64,000 nt of DNA, taken from NCBI RefSeq assembly GCF_016863135.1, contig NZ_BOOH01000060.1:19439-83438 (forward strand), written 5' to 3'. Source of the DNA: Planobispora longispora (GTDB lineage Bacteria; Actinomycetota; Actinomycetes; Streptosporangiales; Streptosporangiaceae). The translations under genes were made by a program, and so were the position numbers. The first letter of the stretch is position 1. Every line of letters begins with the position of its first letter. Of this stretch, positions 1 to 8,777 are shown in pieces. The notes below the pieces were generated by a model, which was not told the DNA's origin, did not search any database, and saw only the letters and a program-made list of their open reading frames with translations.

Positions 1-1
1 G

Positions 2-922
2 GGCTACGTCATGGTCCAGGCGCCACCGGACTCCGGCGGGCCCGGCCCGGCCAGGGCCGACGTCCTGCCCGGGCTGGTCCTGCCGGGAGTGGCGGTCCTC
101 GTGCTCGGCGTGCCGGTCGGGCTGCTGTTCGGGCTGCTCAGCACCCGCCGCCTGATCGGCAGGGTGCGGCGGCTGGCGGTCGTCGCCGGGACGGTGGCCC
201 GGGGCGACTTCCGGCACCGCGTCCCGGTGACGCGCCGCGACGAGGTCGGCCAGCTGGAGGAGTCGTTCAACGCGATGACCGGGCGCCTGGAGGAGGCGCT
301 CTCCGCCCAGCGCGCGGCGGCGGAGGGGGAGGCCCGGCAGGCGGAGCGCGCCCGGATCGCCCGCGAGCTGCACGACTCCATCTCGCAGGACCTGTTCTCG
401 CTCAGCCTGCTCGCCGCGGGGATGCGCCGGGCCGCGCCCGAGCACCTCAGGCGGGAGGCCGAGGCGATGGAGCGCGCCTCGGCCCGGGCGATGCGCGAGA
501 TGCAGGCGCTGCTGCTGGAGTTGCGCCCGGTGGCGCTGGAGGACGCCGGGCTCGTCCCCGCCGTCGAGGAGCTGTGCCGCGCCTACGAGACCCGGCTCGG
601 CATCCGGGTGGAGACCGTGCTCGAGGAGGTGACGCTTTCCCCGGCCGCCGAGCACGCCGTGCTCCGCCTGGTCCAGGAGGCGCTCGGGAACGCGGTCAAG
701 CACGGCGACCCGGGCCTCGTGCGGGTACGGCTGGCCCGCTCCGGCCCGGCCGTCCGCGTGGAGATCAGCGACGACGGCTCCGGCTTCGACCCGGAGACCG
801 TGAACGGCCGCCACGGCATGGGCCTGGGCCTGATGCGCGAGCGCGTGCGCGAGCTCGGCGGCGCGTTCGGGCTGAGCAGCGCCCCCGGCCGGGGCACGAC
901 GGTCACGGCGGTGGTGCCGTGA
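2..922 (+). CDS. sensor histidine kinase (NarL/DegS type), 5' end cut by window
   Basis: Membrane histidine kinase that would phosphorylate the response regulator encoded directly after it. Counting from the ATG at 11: one membrane segment at about 20-43, a HAMP domain at about 45-97, a HisKA_3 dimerisation domain with the phospho-acceptor His at 121 (ARELHDSISQD), and a C-terminal HATPase domain with the DDGSGFD and GMGLGLMRERV boxes. The frame stays open to the first base of the window, and the part in view lacks a first membrane helix and sensor region, so the true start is probably upstream. The stop overlaps the regulator start by 4 bp (GTGA). The signal it senses cannot be told. Confidence 0.9.
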   Translation, partial: GYVMVQAPPDSGGPGPARADVLPGLVLPGVAVLVLGVPVGLLFGLLSTRRLIGRVRRLAVVAGTVARGDFRHRVPVTRRDEVGQLEESFNAMTGRLEEALSAQRAAAEGEARQAERARIARELHDSISQDLFSLSLLAAGMRRAAPEHLRREAEAMERASARAMREMQALLLELRPVALEDAGLVPAVEELCRAYETRLGIRVETVLEEVTLSPAAEHAVLRLVQEALGNAVKHGDPGLVRVRLARSGPAVRVEISDDGSGFDPETVNGRHGMGLGLMRERVRELGGAFGLSSAPGRGTTVTAVVP

Positions 923-1593
923 TCCGGGTGCTCATCGTGGACGACCACGAGGTCGTCCGGCAGGGCCTGCGGTTCGTGCTCGACCAGGAGGACGGGATCG
1001 AGGTGGCCGGGGAGTTCGCGGACGGCGCGCGGGCGCTGGCCGCGATCCCCGCGCTCCGCCCCGATGTGATGCTGCTGGACATGGTCATGCCGGGCATGGA
1101 CGGCCTGGAGGTGCTGCGCCGTCTCCCGGGGCCCGGTGACCAGGCGGCGCCGGTGGCGGTGATCGTGCTGACGTCGTTCCTGGAGGACGAGCGGGTGGTG
1201 GAGGCCGTACGGCTCGGCGCGCTGTCGTACCTGCCGAAGACCACGGCCGTGGACCGCGTGGTGGAGGCGGTCCGGCGGGCCGCCGCGGGGCAGGGCCTGC
1301 TGGAGCCCGGCGTCGCCGCGCTGCTCGCCGAGCGGGTCAGGGCCGGCGGGCGGCGCGACCCGCTGGCGCCCCTGACCCCGCGTGAGCGCGAGGTCCTGGC
1401 GGAGCTGGCCCGCGGCAGGTCCAACGGCGAGATCGCCCGGACCCTGTCGCTCAGCCGGGAGACGGTCAAGACGCACGTGTCGAGCATCCTCGCCAAGCTC
1501 GGCCTCGCCGACCGGGTCCAGGCGGCCATCTTCGGGCTGCAGCAGGGCCTCGTCCCGCTGGAGGAGGCCCTGGGCGACACAGATGGACCGTAG
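919..1593 (+). CDS. LuxR/NarL-family response regulator
   Basis: DNA-binding response regulator of 224 residues, partner of the preceding kinase. Receiver domain at 1-120 with the acidic pair D8-D9, phospho-acceptor D54 (VMLLDMVMPGMDG), the conserved Thr in VIVLTSF and Lys in YLPK. C-terminal LuxR helix-turn-helix at about 153-215 (LTPREREVLAELARGRSNGEIA, then ETVKTHVSSILAKLGL). GTG at 919 is chosen because it gives the usual IRVLIVDDHE first strand and a GTGA overlap with the kinase stop. It converges on the MacB-like permease gene, ending 8 bp from it, so the exporter operon opposite is a plausible but unproved target. Confidence 0.93.
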   Translation: MIRVLIVDDHEVVRQGLRFVLDQEDGIEVAGEFADGARALAAIPALRPDVMLLDMVMPGMDGLEVLRRLPGPGDQAAPVAVIVLTSFLEDERVVEAVRLGALSYLPKTTAVDRVVEAVRRAAAGQGLLEPGVAALLAERVRAGGRRDPLAPLTPREREVLAELARGRSNGEIARTLSLSRETVKTHVSSILAKLGLADRVQAAIFGLQQGLVPLEEALGDTDGP

Positions 1594-1601
1594 CTCCCCG
1601 G

Positions 1602-2873
1602 TCAGACGGTCCGCAGCGCGTCGGCGGGGGCCAGCCGGGCGGCCCGCAGCGCGGGGTAGAGGCCCGCGAGCGCGCCCACGACGACCGCCACCGCCAGGCC
1701 GCCCCAGAGCGCCTCGGCGGGCAGCAGCACGCTCCAGCCTCGGTCGCGGGCCAGCGCCACGGTGACGGCGGCGCCGATCAGCACCCCCGCCGCGCCCCCG
1801 GCCGTGCCGAGGGCGAGCGACTCGGCCAGGAACTGCCCGGCGACGTGCCCGCGCGTGGCCCCGAGCGCGCGCCGCAGGCCGATCTCGCCGCGCCGTTCGA
1901 GCACCGAGATCACCATGATGTTCCCGACCCCGATCCCGCCGACGAGCAGCGCGATCGCGCCGAGCCCGACGAAGAGCACGGCCCCCGACTCGGCCACCGC
2001 GATCCGGGCGGTGAGCGCGTCGGAGGGGCGGGTCACCTCCACGCTGTCGGGGTTGGCCGGGCCGGCCGTGGCGTTGAGCAGCGCGCCCGCCGCCTCCACC
2101 CGGTTCTGCCGGACCCGTACGTACAGCCGGCTCGGATGCCCGTCGTAGCCGAGGATCGCCTCCGCCACGCCGAACCCGACCAGCGCCGACCGGTCCACCT
2201 CGGGGGCGAACGGGAACGGGCCGAGGATCCCGGCCACGGTGAACCAGTGGCCGCCGAGCCAGACGCGGGTGCCGGGGTCCAGCCGGGTGATCCCCAGCGT
2301 CCGCGCGGCCTCGTGGCCGAGCACGGTGACGGGGTGGGCGGTGGACAGCGTGTCCAGGAACGCGCCCTGCGCGACCCGGCCGTCGAGCGTGGCCAGCAGC
2401 GTCGCGTCGCAGGCCCGTACGGCCAGCCCGCCGCTCTGCCCGACCGGCACCAGGTCGTTGCGGTAGACGTACGTGGCGTTCAGCTGGGTGGTCGGCGCGA
2501 CGGCGATCACGCCGTCCACGCGCCGCAACATCGGGGTCGCGCTCACCGGGAGCGGCCGTTCCCCGCCGCCGAAGCCGGAGCCGCTGGCGACGGTGAACAG
2601 GTTGGTGCCCAGGCGGTCGATCTCGGCGAGCAACGCGGCCTGGCTGGACCGGGTGACGCCGAGCACCGCGACGATCGCGGCGATGCCGATGGCGATGCCC
2701 AGGGCCGACAGGACCGCGCGCAGCCGCCGCGTCCGCAGCCCCAGCGTGCCGGTGACCAGCAGGTCGCCCGGGCGCACGCGCGAGACGGGCGCCGCCGCCG
2801 AACCGCCCGCCGCCGAACCGCCCGTCGTCGTTCCGTCCGTCGCGGGGGTGCCCGTGAACGCGTCGCCGGTCAT
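1602..2873 (-). CDS. MacB-like ABC transporter permease (FtsX family)
   Basis: Membrane subunit of a MacB-type ABC transporter, 423 residues. After a 35-residue Ala/Gly/Thr-rich cytoplasmic tail comes a first helix at about 55-77 ([18 protein letters not shown]), a long extracytoplasmic MacB_PCD domain at about 80-290, then an FtsX core with three helices near 295-320, 345-375 and 385-410 ending in the typical [18 protein letters not shown] tail. The ATPase is a separate polypeptide, unlike E. coli MacB. Start ATG overlaps the ATPase stop by 4 bp. Last gene of a five-gene operon running 5823 to 1602; such systems use mechanotransmission to drive export or lipoprotein/peptide extrusion. Confidence 0.9.
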   Translation of the reverse strand: MTGDAFTGTPATDGTTTGGSAAGGSAAAPVSRVRPGDLLVTGTLGLRTRRLRAVLSALGIAIGIAAIVAVLGVTRSSQAALLAEIDRLGTNLFTVASGSGFGGGERPLPVSATPMLRRVDGVIAVAPTTQLNATYVYRNDLVPVGQSGGLAVRACDATLLATLDGRVAQGAFLDTLSTAHPVTVLGHEAARTLGITRLDPGTRVWLGGHWFTVAGILGPFPFAPEVDRSALVGFGVAEAILGYDGHPSRLYVRVRQNRVEAAGALLNATAGPANPDSVEVTRPSDALTARIAVAESGAVLFVGLGAIALLVGGIGVGNIMVISVLERRGEIGLRRALGATRGHVAGQFLAESLALGTAGGAAGVLIGAAVTVALARDRGWSVLLPAEALWGGLAVAVVVGALAGLYPALRAARLAPADALRTV

Positions 2874-3562
2874 CGGGCCGCCTCCCGCGCCCTGGCCGTC
2901 CGGACGACCCGCCCGTCGCGCAGCTCGATCCTGCGCGGGCAGGCGGCGGCCACGGAGGGGTCGTGCGTGACGACGACCAGCGTGGCGCCCTGCCCGTTGA
3001 GCTCCCGCAGCAGTGCGACGATCTCCGCGCCGGTGGCCGAGTCCAGGTTCCCGGTCGGCTCGTCGGCGAAGACGATCGCGGGGCCGCCGACGAGCGCGCG
3101 GGCGATGGCCACCCGCTGCCGCTCGCCGCCGGAGAGCTTCGCCGCCCGGTGCCGCATCCGGTGGCCGAGGCCGACCCGTTCGAGGGCCTCGGCGGCCTGC
3201 GCCCGCCGCGCCCCGGCCCGCACGCCCCGGTAGAGCAGGCCGGTCGCGACGTTCTCCACCGCGGTGAGGCCCTCCAGCAGGAAGAACTGCTGGAACACCA
3301 CCCCCACGAAGCAGGCGCGCAGCCCGGCGAGCCTGCGGTCGCCCAGCTCCTGCACGGTGTGCCCGGCCAGGCTCATCGAGCCGGAGGTGGGCCGGTCGAG
3401 CGCGGCCATCAGGTGCAGCAGGGTGGACTTGCCCGACCCCGAGGGGCCGAGGACGGCGGTCATCTCACCCGCCTCGATCCGCAGGCTGATCCCCCTGACC
3501 GACTCGACGGGCGGCTCACCGGGGTAGACCTTCCAGACGTCGCGCAGCTCAAGCAGCGTCAC
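2870..3562 (-). CDS. ABC transporter ATP-binding protein (MacB/LolD type)
   Basis: ATPase of the MacB-like exporter, 230 residues. It has Walker [11 protein letters not shown]-loop, signature [15 protein letters not shown], Walker [14 protein letters not shown] and the H-loop VVTHD. The NLDSATG segment after Walker B is typical of the LolD/MacB/FtsE branch. GTG at 3562 gives [15 protein letters not shown], the normal N-terminus; a longer open frame to 3652 would add a 30-residue arginine-rich extension that looks non-coding. The start lies 14 bp inside the end of the adaptor gene and the stop overlaps the permease start, so the three are translationally coupled. Confidence 0.92.
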   Translation of the reverse strand: MTLLELRDVWKVYPGEPPVESVRGISLRIEAGEMTAVLGPSGSGKSTLLHLMAALDRPTSGSMSLAGHTVQELGDRRLAGLRACFVGVVFQQFFLLEGLTAVENVATGLLYRGVRAGARRAQAAEALERVGLGHRMRHRAAKLSGGERQRVAIARALVGGPAIVFADEPTGNLDSATGAEIVALLRELNGQGATLVVVTHDPSVAAACPRRIELRDGRVVRTARAREAAR

Positions 3563-4583
3563 CGGGCACCTCCACGGATTGACCCTCGGTGAGGCCGGTG
3601 ACCTCCACCAGGCCCGTGGTCTCGTCGAACAGCCCGGCCTCCACCGGGACACGCCGCCCGCCGGAGACGACCTCGTAGGTCCCGCCGGGGCGGGCCAGCA
3701 GCGCGACGATCGGCACGGCCAGCACGTCCCGGTGCTCCCGCGTGGTCAGAGCGACCTGGACCAGGGACTGGTCGAGGGCCCGCACCGGGCGGCCCGACAT
3801 CCGGATCGTGACCGGCACGGTCGCCTGCGGCTGTCCCTCCTCCGTGCTCTGGGGCGTGGACGCCACCGGGCTGACGGCGGTGACCCTGCCCCTGCGCTCC
3901 GAACCGTCGGGCAGCGTCACCAGGACCCGGTTGCCGACCCTGGCGGTGGCGACCCGGGCCGGGTCGAGCTGGACCGACACGACCGGGACCGTGCCGGTGC
4001 CGCGCAGCACCGGTCCCCGCGCCGGGCTTCCCAGGGTGGCGTCGTGCGCGGCCACCCGGAGCGCGCGCGGCAGGAACACGACCTGCCCCAGCGGGACCGT
4101 GCCGGTCACCGGCAGGCGCGCGTCGTCCTGCCAGCGGCGCACCGCGTAGTAGGTGGCGGGGGAGTAGGTCCGGTCCACGGTGAAGCCGGTGTAGCCCAGG
4201 GCCTTGAGGTTGCGCTCCAGCTGGAGGACGTCCGCGCCCGTCGTCCCGACGGTGAGCGTGCGCCAGGCCGGGCGCGCGCCGTACAGCAGCGGGACCTTCC
4301 TGCCGTCGGCCTCGTAGACGGCGCGGCCGCGGGTGATGACGGCGCCGACGGCCGGCAGGCGGGTGAGGGTGCCGCCCGCGCCGTGCACCTGGTGGGAACC
4401 GGCGTGGGACAGGGTGCCGTTGACGTGGGTGCGCTGGGCGACGTCGGTCCGGATCACCTGGGCGGTCGCGGTGGAGAGGGCCGCGGCGGGGACGGGCGGC
4501 GCGGGACGGCGGAGCACGGCCCAGGCCCCGCCCGCCCCGGCCAGCACGACCACGCCCGCGAGCGCGGTGACGCCCCGTCTCAC
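3549..4583 (-). CDS. efflux adaptor (HlyD/MacA-like) with peptidoglycan-binding domain
   Basis: Extracytoplasmic adaptor of the MacAB-like exporter, 344 residues. The N-terminus has one signal-anchor helix (about 4-22, [20 protein letters not shown]). At about 110-170 there is a PG_binding_1-like domain ([17 protein letters not shown]... AVRRWQ), followed by a barrel-sandwich/beta-barrel region of HlyD type up to the C-terminus. In Gram-positive bacteria this fusion anchors the adaptor to the cell wall in place of an outer-membrane channel. GTG at 4583 is chosen because it overlaps the lipoprotein stop (GTGA) and places the anchor helix at the N-terminus; the upstream open frame is arginine-rich shadow sequence. 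Confidence 0.88.
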   Translation of the reverse strand: MRRGVTALAGVVVLAGAGGAWAVLRRPAPPVPAAALSTATAQVIRTDVAQRTHVNGTLSHAGSHQVHGAGGTLTRLPAVGAVITRGRAVYEADGRKVPLLYGARPAWRTLTVGTTGADVLQLERNLKALGYTGFTVDRTYSPATYYAVRRWQDDARLPVTGTVPLGQVVFLPRALRVAAHDATLGSPARGPVLRGTGTVPVVSVQLDPARVATARVGNRVLVTLPDGSERRGRVTAVSPVASTPQSTEEGQPQATVPVTIRMSGRPVRALDQSLVQVALTTREHRDVLAVPIVALLARPGGTYEVVSGGRRVPVEAGLFDETTGLVEVTGLTEGQSVEVPGDAA

Positions 4584-5176
4584 TTGTCGCCCCCGCCCTG
4601 GCCGCTGGGTCTGACGACCTGGATGCCCCCGCCGACGAAGTACTTCTCGCAGCCGTCCAGGGCCGGCCGCATGGCCTTCTTGTCGAGGCCGGCCAGGCGC
4701 TGGTTGAGGGGGAACCGTCCCTGCGCGTCGGGGTCGGGCCAGTCGGGAACGCCGTGCTCGCGAATGCAGCGGGCGAGCTTCCTGAGCTGGGCGATCTGGG
4801 CCGCGGTGTAGCGCGGCTCCCCGGCGTCTCGCAGGGAGTCGGCTCGCCGTATCTGTGAGACGCACGCGTTCCGCGCGGTCTCCGGGACCGGGCGCGGCAC
4901 TCCGGGCAGGTGGACGGCGCCGTCCGCCTCCGTCACCGGGTCACCGGCCCCGGGGACGCCGTTCTGCCGGAAGCAGGCGGCGAGGTCTTTCAGGGCGGTG
5001 ATCAGCTGCTGCCGGTCCTGCCCGGTCGGTGCGGGGGTGGGAGCCGTCGCCGATCCGGTGCCTGCAGCCCCGGTGCAGGCGGTCAGGGTGGGAACGAGTA
5101 GGGCGCAGGCGAGCAGGGTCAGGGCCGGTTTCCTGAACGGCCCGCCCTGGGGCCCGCTGTGAGGTCCCGGTGTCAT
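4580..5176 (-). CDS. putative lipoprotein, second of two tandem paralogues
   Basis: Secreted lipoprotein of 198 residues of unknown function. The signal peptide ends in a lipobox (LLVPTLTAC), followed by a Thr/Ala/Pro-rich linker. The mature part shares with its neighbour the blocks CFRQNGVPGAGDP, YTAAQIAQLRKLARC, REHGVPDWPDPDAQGRFP and CEKYFVGGG, with four cysteines in the same places. Start ATG overlaps the stop of the upstream paralogue (ATGA), and its own stop overlaps the adaptor start. Position in the exporter operon suggests an extracytoplasmic accessory or ligand-binding role; that is inference. Confidence 0.85.
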   Translation of the reverse strand: MTPGPHSGPQGGPFRKPALTLLACALLVPTLTACTGAAGTGSATAPTPAPTGQDRQQLITALKDLAACFRQNGVPGAGDPVTEADGAVHLPGVPRPVPETARNACVSQIRRADSLRDAGEPRYTAAQIAQLRKLARCIREHGVPDWPDPDAQGRFPLNQRLAGLDKKAMRPALDGCEKYFVGGGIQVVRPSGQGGGDK

Positions 5177-5823
5177 CAGTCCCCCTTGTTCCGGTCGCCG
5201 GGCTCGACGACTCTCATGCCCCTGCCGACGAAGTACTGCTTGCAGGCCTCCCGGGCCGGCAGCCAGGCCCGCTTGCCGAGGTCGGCCAGGCGCTGGTTGA
5301 CGGGGAACCGCCCTTCGTCGTCGGGATCGGGCCAGTCGTGTACGCCGTGCTCGCGGAAGCACCGGGCGAGTTTCCTGAGCTGTTCGATCTGGGCCGCGGT
5401 GTAGCGCTCCTCCCCGCCGCCCTTGCCGATGGCGGCGGCCCGCCGCTCCAGCGGGGCGCACGCGGTCTGCGCCGCCGCGGGGATCCGCTCCGGAATGCCG
5501 GGGACGCCGACGGAGCCGTCCGCCTCCACCTCCGGGTCGCCGGCCCCCGGCACGCCGTTCTGCCGGTAGCACGCCACGAGATCCCTCAGTGCTTTGAGCA
5601 GTTGCCGCCGGTCCTGGCCGGTCGGCGTGGGAGTGGAGGCCGCCGCCGACCCGGTGCCCGCCGACCCGGTGCCCGCCGTGCAGGCGGCCAGGGCGGGAGC
5701 GAGCAGGGCGCAGGCGAGCAGGACGCGTGCGGGTCTCCTGAACGGGCCGCCGCGAGGCCCCGGCGTCCGCCGGGACCGGTGCCGCGGGTGTCGCAGACCT
5801 TCGTCTGCCGGGACAGGTGTCAT
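5176..5823 (-). CDS. putative lipoprotein, first of two tandem paralogues
   Basis: Secreted lipoprotein of 215 residues, first gene of the MacAB-like operon. Lipobox LLAPALAAC, then a Gly/Ser/Thr/Ala linker, then the same blocks as its neighbour: CYRQNGVPGAGDP, YTAAQIEQLRKLARC, REHGVHDWPDPDDEGRFPVNQRL and CKQYFVGRG. ATG at 5823 is chosen because its MTP start aligns with the MTP start of the paralogue; an in-frame ATG 36 bp upstream is possible. The n-region is unusually long and basic. I do not recognise a named family; the conserved cysteines suggest disulfide bonds or metal binding. Confidence 0.82.
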   Translation of the reverse strand: MTPVPADEGLRHPRHRSRRTPGPRGGPFRRPARVLLACALLAPALAACTAGTGSAGTGSAAASTPTPTGQDRRQLLKALRDLVACYRQNGVPGAGDPEVEADGSVGVPGIPERIPAAAQTACAPLERRAAAIGKGGGEERYTAAQIEQLRKLARCFREHGVHDWPDPDDEGRFPVNQRLADLGKRAWLPAREACKQYFVGRGMRVVEPGDRNKGD

Positions 5824-5880
5824 GTCCCTCAGGCTCGTCCCGCCGCGGGCCCGGCACATCGCTCCGCGGAGGGGACCGGG

Positions 5881-5898
5881 CTCCCCCGGCCGGGGGAG
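5881..5898 (-). terminator. perfect GC palindrome, probable terminator
   Basis: CTCCCCCGG followed directly by CCGGGGGAG: an 18-bp perfect palindrome 14 bp downstream of the ABC-2 permease stop and 58 bp upstream of the lipoprotein start. It could end the exporter transcript or act as an operator for the lipoprotein promoter; a hairpin with no loop is less ideal as a terminator. Confidence 0.45.
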
Positions 5899-5911
5899 GG
5901 ACGGCGCGAGG

Positions 5912-6649
5912 TCAGGTGACGTCGCGGCGGAGGGTGGTCAGGCGGGCGGCGAGGACGGCGGCCAGCACGTAGGCGGCGAACAGCGGCCCGCCCGCCCAGG
6001 CGGGCAGCAGTTCGGCGTTCTCCATGCTCATCCCGGCCAGGGCGCGGGCCGCGCCGGTCGGCAGCCAGCGGCCCAGGCCGGGCAGGAGCATGGTGAGCAG
6101 GTAGTCGGCGTACATGAACCAGATCAGGGCCACGGCGACCGCCGCCGTCTGGTTGCGGATGAGCGCGCCGAGGCCGACGCCGAGCAGGCCGTACCCGGTG
6201 ACGGCGAGAACCGCGCCGAGCAGGGCTGCCGGCACGCCCGGCGCCGTGACGGGATGCCCGCCCAGGTGCAGCAGCAGCGCTCCGGCCGCGACGGTGGCCG
6301 CCGCGGAGACGGCGGCGACGGCCAGCCCGACGATCCCGTACGCGGCCAGCTTGGCGCTGACCACCCGGCCGCGGTCCGGGGTGACGAGGAACCGCCAGGT
6401 GATCGTCTGATGGCGGAACTCCCCGGCCGTGCCGAGGATCCCCAGGAGAAGGGTGAAGAGGTAGGCCTGCTGGGCCATGGCGTAGACGTTGCGGATCCGG
6501 TCCTCGGCGGGCATCCTGCCCTCCAGCCCCAGCAGGGCGACGCCGAGCCCGGCCCAGAGCATGCAGGTCAGCGGGGCCAGGACGGCGAGGACCCGGACGG
6601 TACGGCTCGCGCGGGCCTTGACCAGCTCGGCGTGGATCAGGCGGTTCAC
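5912..6649 (-). CDS. ABC-2 type transporter permease
   Basis: Membrane subunit of an ABC-2 exporter, 245 residues with about six hydrophobic segments (near 18-38, 60-75, 100-125, 140-165, 170-195, 220-238). The N-terminus MNRLIHAELVKARASRT and the block GEFRHQTITWRFLVTPDR are typical of the ABC-2 family that pairs with single ATPases. GTG at 6649 overlaps the ATPase stop (GTGA). The substrate is unknown; relatives export antibiotics or small lipophilic compounds. Confidence 0.88.
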   Translation of the reverse strand: MNRLIHAELVKARASRTVRVLAVLAPLTCMLWAGLGVALLGLEGRMPAEDRIRNVYAMAQQAYLFTLLLGILGTAGEFRHQTITWRFLVTPDRGRVVSAKLAAYGIVGLAVAAVSAAATVAAGALLLHLGGHPVTAPGVPAALLGAVLAVTGYGLLGVGLGALIRNQTAAVAVALIWFMYADYLLTMLLPGLGRWLPTGAARALAGMSMENAELLPAWAGGPLFAAYVLAAVLAARLTTLRRDVT

Positions 6650-7332
6650 CGGGTCGCCTCCAGGTAGAGCTCCTCCAGGTCGGAGCCGGGGGCCAGCGGG
6701 CCGGTGAAGACCGCCCGCCCGTCCGAGATGATGATCACGTGGTCGGCGATCTGCTGGATCTCCGCGAGCACGTGGGTGGAGACCAGCACCGTACGGCCCT
6801 GCAGGGCGTAGGCCCGCAGGAAGCCGCGCAGCCAGTGGGCGCCCGCCGGATCGAGGCCGTTGGCGGGCTCGTCGAGGATGAGCACGGCCGGGTCGCCGAG
6901 GAGCGCGGTGGCCAGGGCCAGGCGCTGGCGCATGCCCAGGGAGAACCCGCCCGCTCTGCGGTCGGCCGCGCCGGTGAGGTCCACCTGGTCCAGGACGTGA
7001 TCGACGCGTTCCGGGGCGAGCCCGGCGGCCGTGCGCAGGATCTCCAGGTGGGCGCGGGCGGTCAGGCCGGGATGGAAGGCCGCGGCCTCCAGCACCGCGC
7101 CGACCGCGGCGACCGGGTCGACGAGGTCCCGGTACGGCCCGCCGCCGATGGCGGCCGACCCCGAGTCCGGGGTGACCAGGCCGAGGATCATGCGCAGCGT
7201 GGTGGTCTTCCCCGCGCCGTTGGGGCCGAGGAAGGCCGTGATCGTGCCGGGCCCGACGGTGAACGACAGGTCGTCCACGGCCCGCACGGCCCCGAAGGAC
7301 TTGCTGAGACGGGTGACGGTGATGGCTGACAT
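6646..7332 (-). CDS. ABC transporter ATP-binding protein
   Basis: ATPase of the exporter encoded with it, 228 residues. Walker A GPNGAGKTTT, signature FSLGMRQRLALA (LGMRQ is the usual variant of this class), Walker B AVLILDEPANGLD and H-loop VLVSTHV. First gene of a two-gene operon; its promoter must lie in the 223-bp region shared with the divergent histidine kinase, which contains two inverted repeats. The head-to-head arrangement suggests that the kinase/regulator pair controls the exporter. Confidence 0.93.
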   Translation of the reverse strand: MSAITVTRLSKSFGAVRAVDDLSFTVGPGTITAFLGPNGAGKTTTLRMILGLVTPDSGSAAIGGGPYRDLVDPVAAVGAVLEAAAFHPGLTARAHLEILRTAAGLAPERVDHVLDQVDLTGAADRRAGGFSLGMRQRLALATALLGDPAVLILDEPANGLDPAGAHWLRGFLRAYALQGRTVLVSTHVLAEIQQIADHVIIISDGRAVFTGPLAPGSDLEELYLEATR

Positions 7333-7380
7333 GCCCTCGACGGTGCCGGAGCGGGCCGGGGCGGTTCATGGTTCCGGGGG

Positions 7381-7398
7381 CGGAGACGCCCGTCTCCG
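7381..7398. promoter_or_regulatory. inverted repeat in divergent promoter region
   Basis: CGGAGACG-CC-CGTCTCCG, a perfect 8+8 bp inverted repeat about 50 bp upstream of the ATPase start. It is a candidate operator for the LuxR-type regulator or a co-regulator of the exporter. Confidence 0.5.
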
Positions 7399-7490
7399 GC
7401 CCGGGCGGGATCCCCGCCGGCGAGGGCGGACGGGGGCTCCACCCGCGACCCGCTCCGGGGCCGCCGGGGCGGAGTCCGCGGCCACCGGGG

Positions 7491-7510
7491 GGTGGAGGAA
7501 GGTCTCCACC
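7491..7510. promoter_or_regulatory. second inverted repeat in divergent promoter region
   Basis: GGTGGAG-N6-CTCCACC, a perfect 7+7 bp inverted repeat, 34 bp upstream of the probable kinase promoter -10 box (TACCGT at 7544-7549). Its place between two divergent promoters makes a regulator site likely. Confidence 0.5.
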
Positions 7511-7555
7511 CCCGGGTCCATGGCGGAGCCGCGCGGGCGGCGCTACCGTGCGGCC

Positions 7556-8725
7556 GTGGCCTTCTTCTGCCATCCCCTCGTGCGCCGGGCCTTCGCGGTG
7601 CTGCTGGCGGGACAGATGCTCTACGGGACGGGGTTCGCGGCCGTGACGGCGGCGCGGCGGTGGGGGTGGCCCGGCGCCGCGGCGGTCGCGGCCGCCGGCG
7701 TGGCGGCGGCCGCCTGCTGCCTGCTGGCGCTGGCGCGGGAGGGGGAACGGCGCAACGCGGTGCTGCTCGGCCTCACCCTGCTGGGCGGACTGGCCCTGAA
7801 CGCGGCCGCGGTCTACGGCGGCATGGCCTTCCTCTACATCGCCGTCTACGCGCTGCCGTTCCGTACGGCGCCGCGGCCGGCGACGGCGCTGATCGCCTCC
7901 GGGATCACCGCCTTCGCGGCCGTGTCCCCGCTGTCGGGGCCGGCGGGCTGGGAACTGGGCGGCAACCTCCTGGGGCTCGGGTACGCGGCGGTCCTGGCCT
8001 TCCTGATCCGGCAGCTCGTGGTGACCCGCGAGCGGAGCGCGGAGGCCGCCGAGGCCCGGGCCCGGGAGGCCGTGCTCGCCGAGCGGACCCGGCTGGCCCG
8101 CGAGGTGCACGACATCCTGGCGCACTCCCAGTCCGCGCAGATCGTGCACCTGGAGGGCGCGCGGCTGATGCTGGAGCGGGGGCGGGACCCGGCGGCGGCG
8201 CTGGAGCGGGTCAACCGCGCGGCGGGGCTGGCGAGGACGAGCCTGGAGGAGACCCGCCGGGCGCTCGACGCGCTGCGCGGGCAGGAGCTTCCGCTGGCCG
8301 AGCGGCTGGAGCGGCTCGCGGTCGAGTACCGGTCGGTGACCGGGGCCGCGTGCACGGTCTCGGTCACCGGGGACCCGGGACCGCTGGAGGCCGAGGCCCG
8401 GCTGGCGGTGGCGCGGACCGCGCAGGAGGCGCTGACGAACGCGCGCAAGCACGCTCCCGGCGCGCCGGTCACGGTGGACCTGCGCCTCCGCGAGGACTGG
8501 TGCGAGCTGGAGGTGCGCGACGAGGGAGGAGCGGCGGGGCGGCCGCCCGCGGCGGGGTCCGGCTACGGGCTGGTGGGGATGCGGGAGCGGGCCGAGCTGA
8601 TCGGCGGCTCGCTGACGGCGGGACCGTCCGGCGAGGGGTTCGGGGTGCTGCTGCGGGTGCCCGTCCGGCGGGGCGGGGAGCCCCGGGCGGCACGGAACGG
8701 GGCGGCGGAGAGCCGGACGACGTGA
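7556..8725 (+). CDS. sensor histidine kinase (HisKA_3 type)
   Basis: Membrane kinase of 389 residues with a DesK/LiaS-like layout. Five to six hydrophobic segments fill about 10-155, then a coiled linker, a HisKA_3 motif (REVHDILAHSQSAQI) and a HATPase domain (QEALTNARKHAPG, YGLVGMRERAELIGG). The start is uncertain: the GTG at 7556 sits six bases after TACCGT, the spacing of a leaderless transcript, whereas the in-frame ATG at 7520 has no ribosome-binding site at normal distance. It is divergent from the ABC pair and followed by its regulator. Confidence 0.88.
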   Translation: MAFFCHPLVRRAFAVLLAGQMLYGTGFAAVTAARRWGWPGAAAVAAAGVAAAACCLLALAREGERRNAVLLGLTLLGGLALNAAAVYGGMAFLYIAVYALPFRTAPRPATALIASGITAFAAVSPLSGPAGWELGGNLLGLGYAAVLAFLIRQLVVTRERSAEAAEARAREAVLAERTRLAREVHDILAHSQSAQIVHLEGARLMLERGRDPAAALERVNRAAGLARTSLEETRRALDALRGQELPLAERLERLAVEYRSVTGAACTVSVTGDPGPLEAEARLAVARTAQEALTNARKHAPGAPVTVDLRLREDWCELEVRDEGGAAGRPPAAGSGYGLVGMRERAELIGGSLTAGPSGEGFGVLLRVPVRRGGEPRAARNGAAESRTT

Positions 8726-8777
8726 ACGGCCAGGGCGAGGACGGGGGACGGCGGGTGGCGGTGCGGCGGATGACGCG

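Noticed and set aside
1845..3233. A 462-codon plus-strand frame opposite the MacB-like permease and ATPase genes.
   Set aside because: It is the complementary-frame shadow of two genes with complete family motifs and has no domain of its own.
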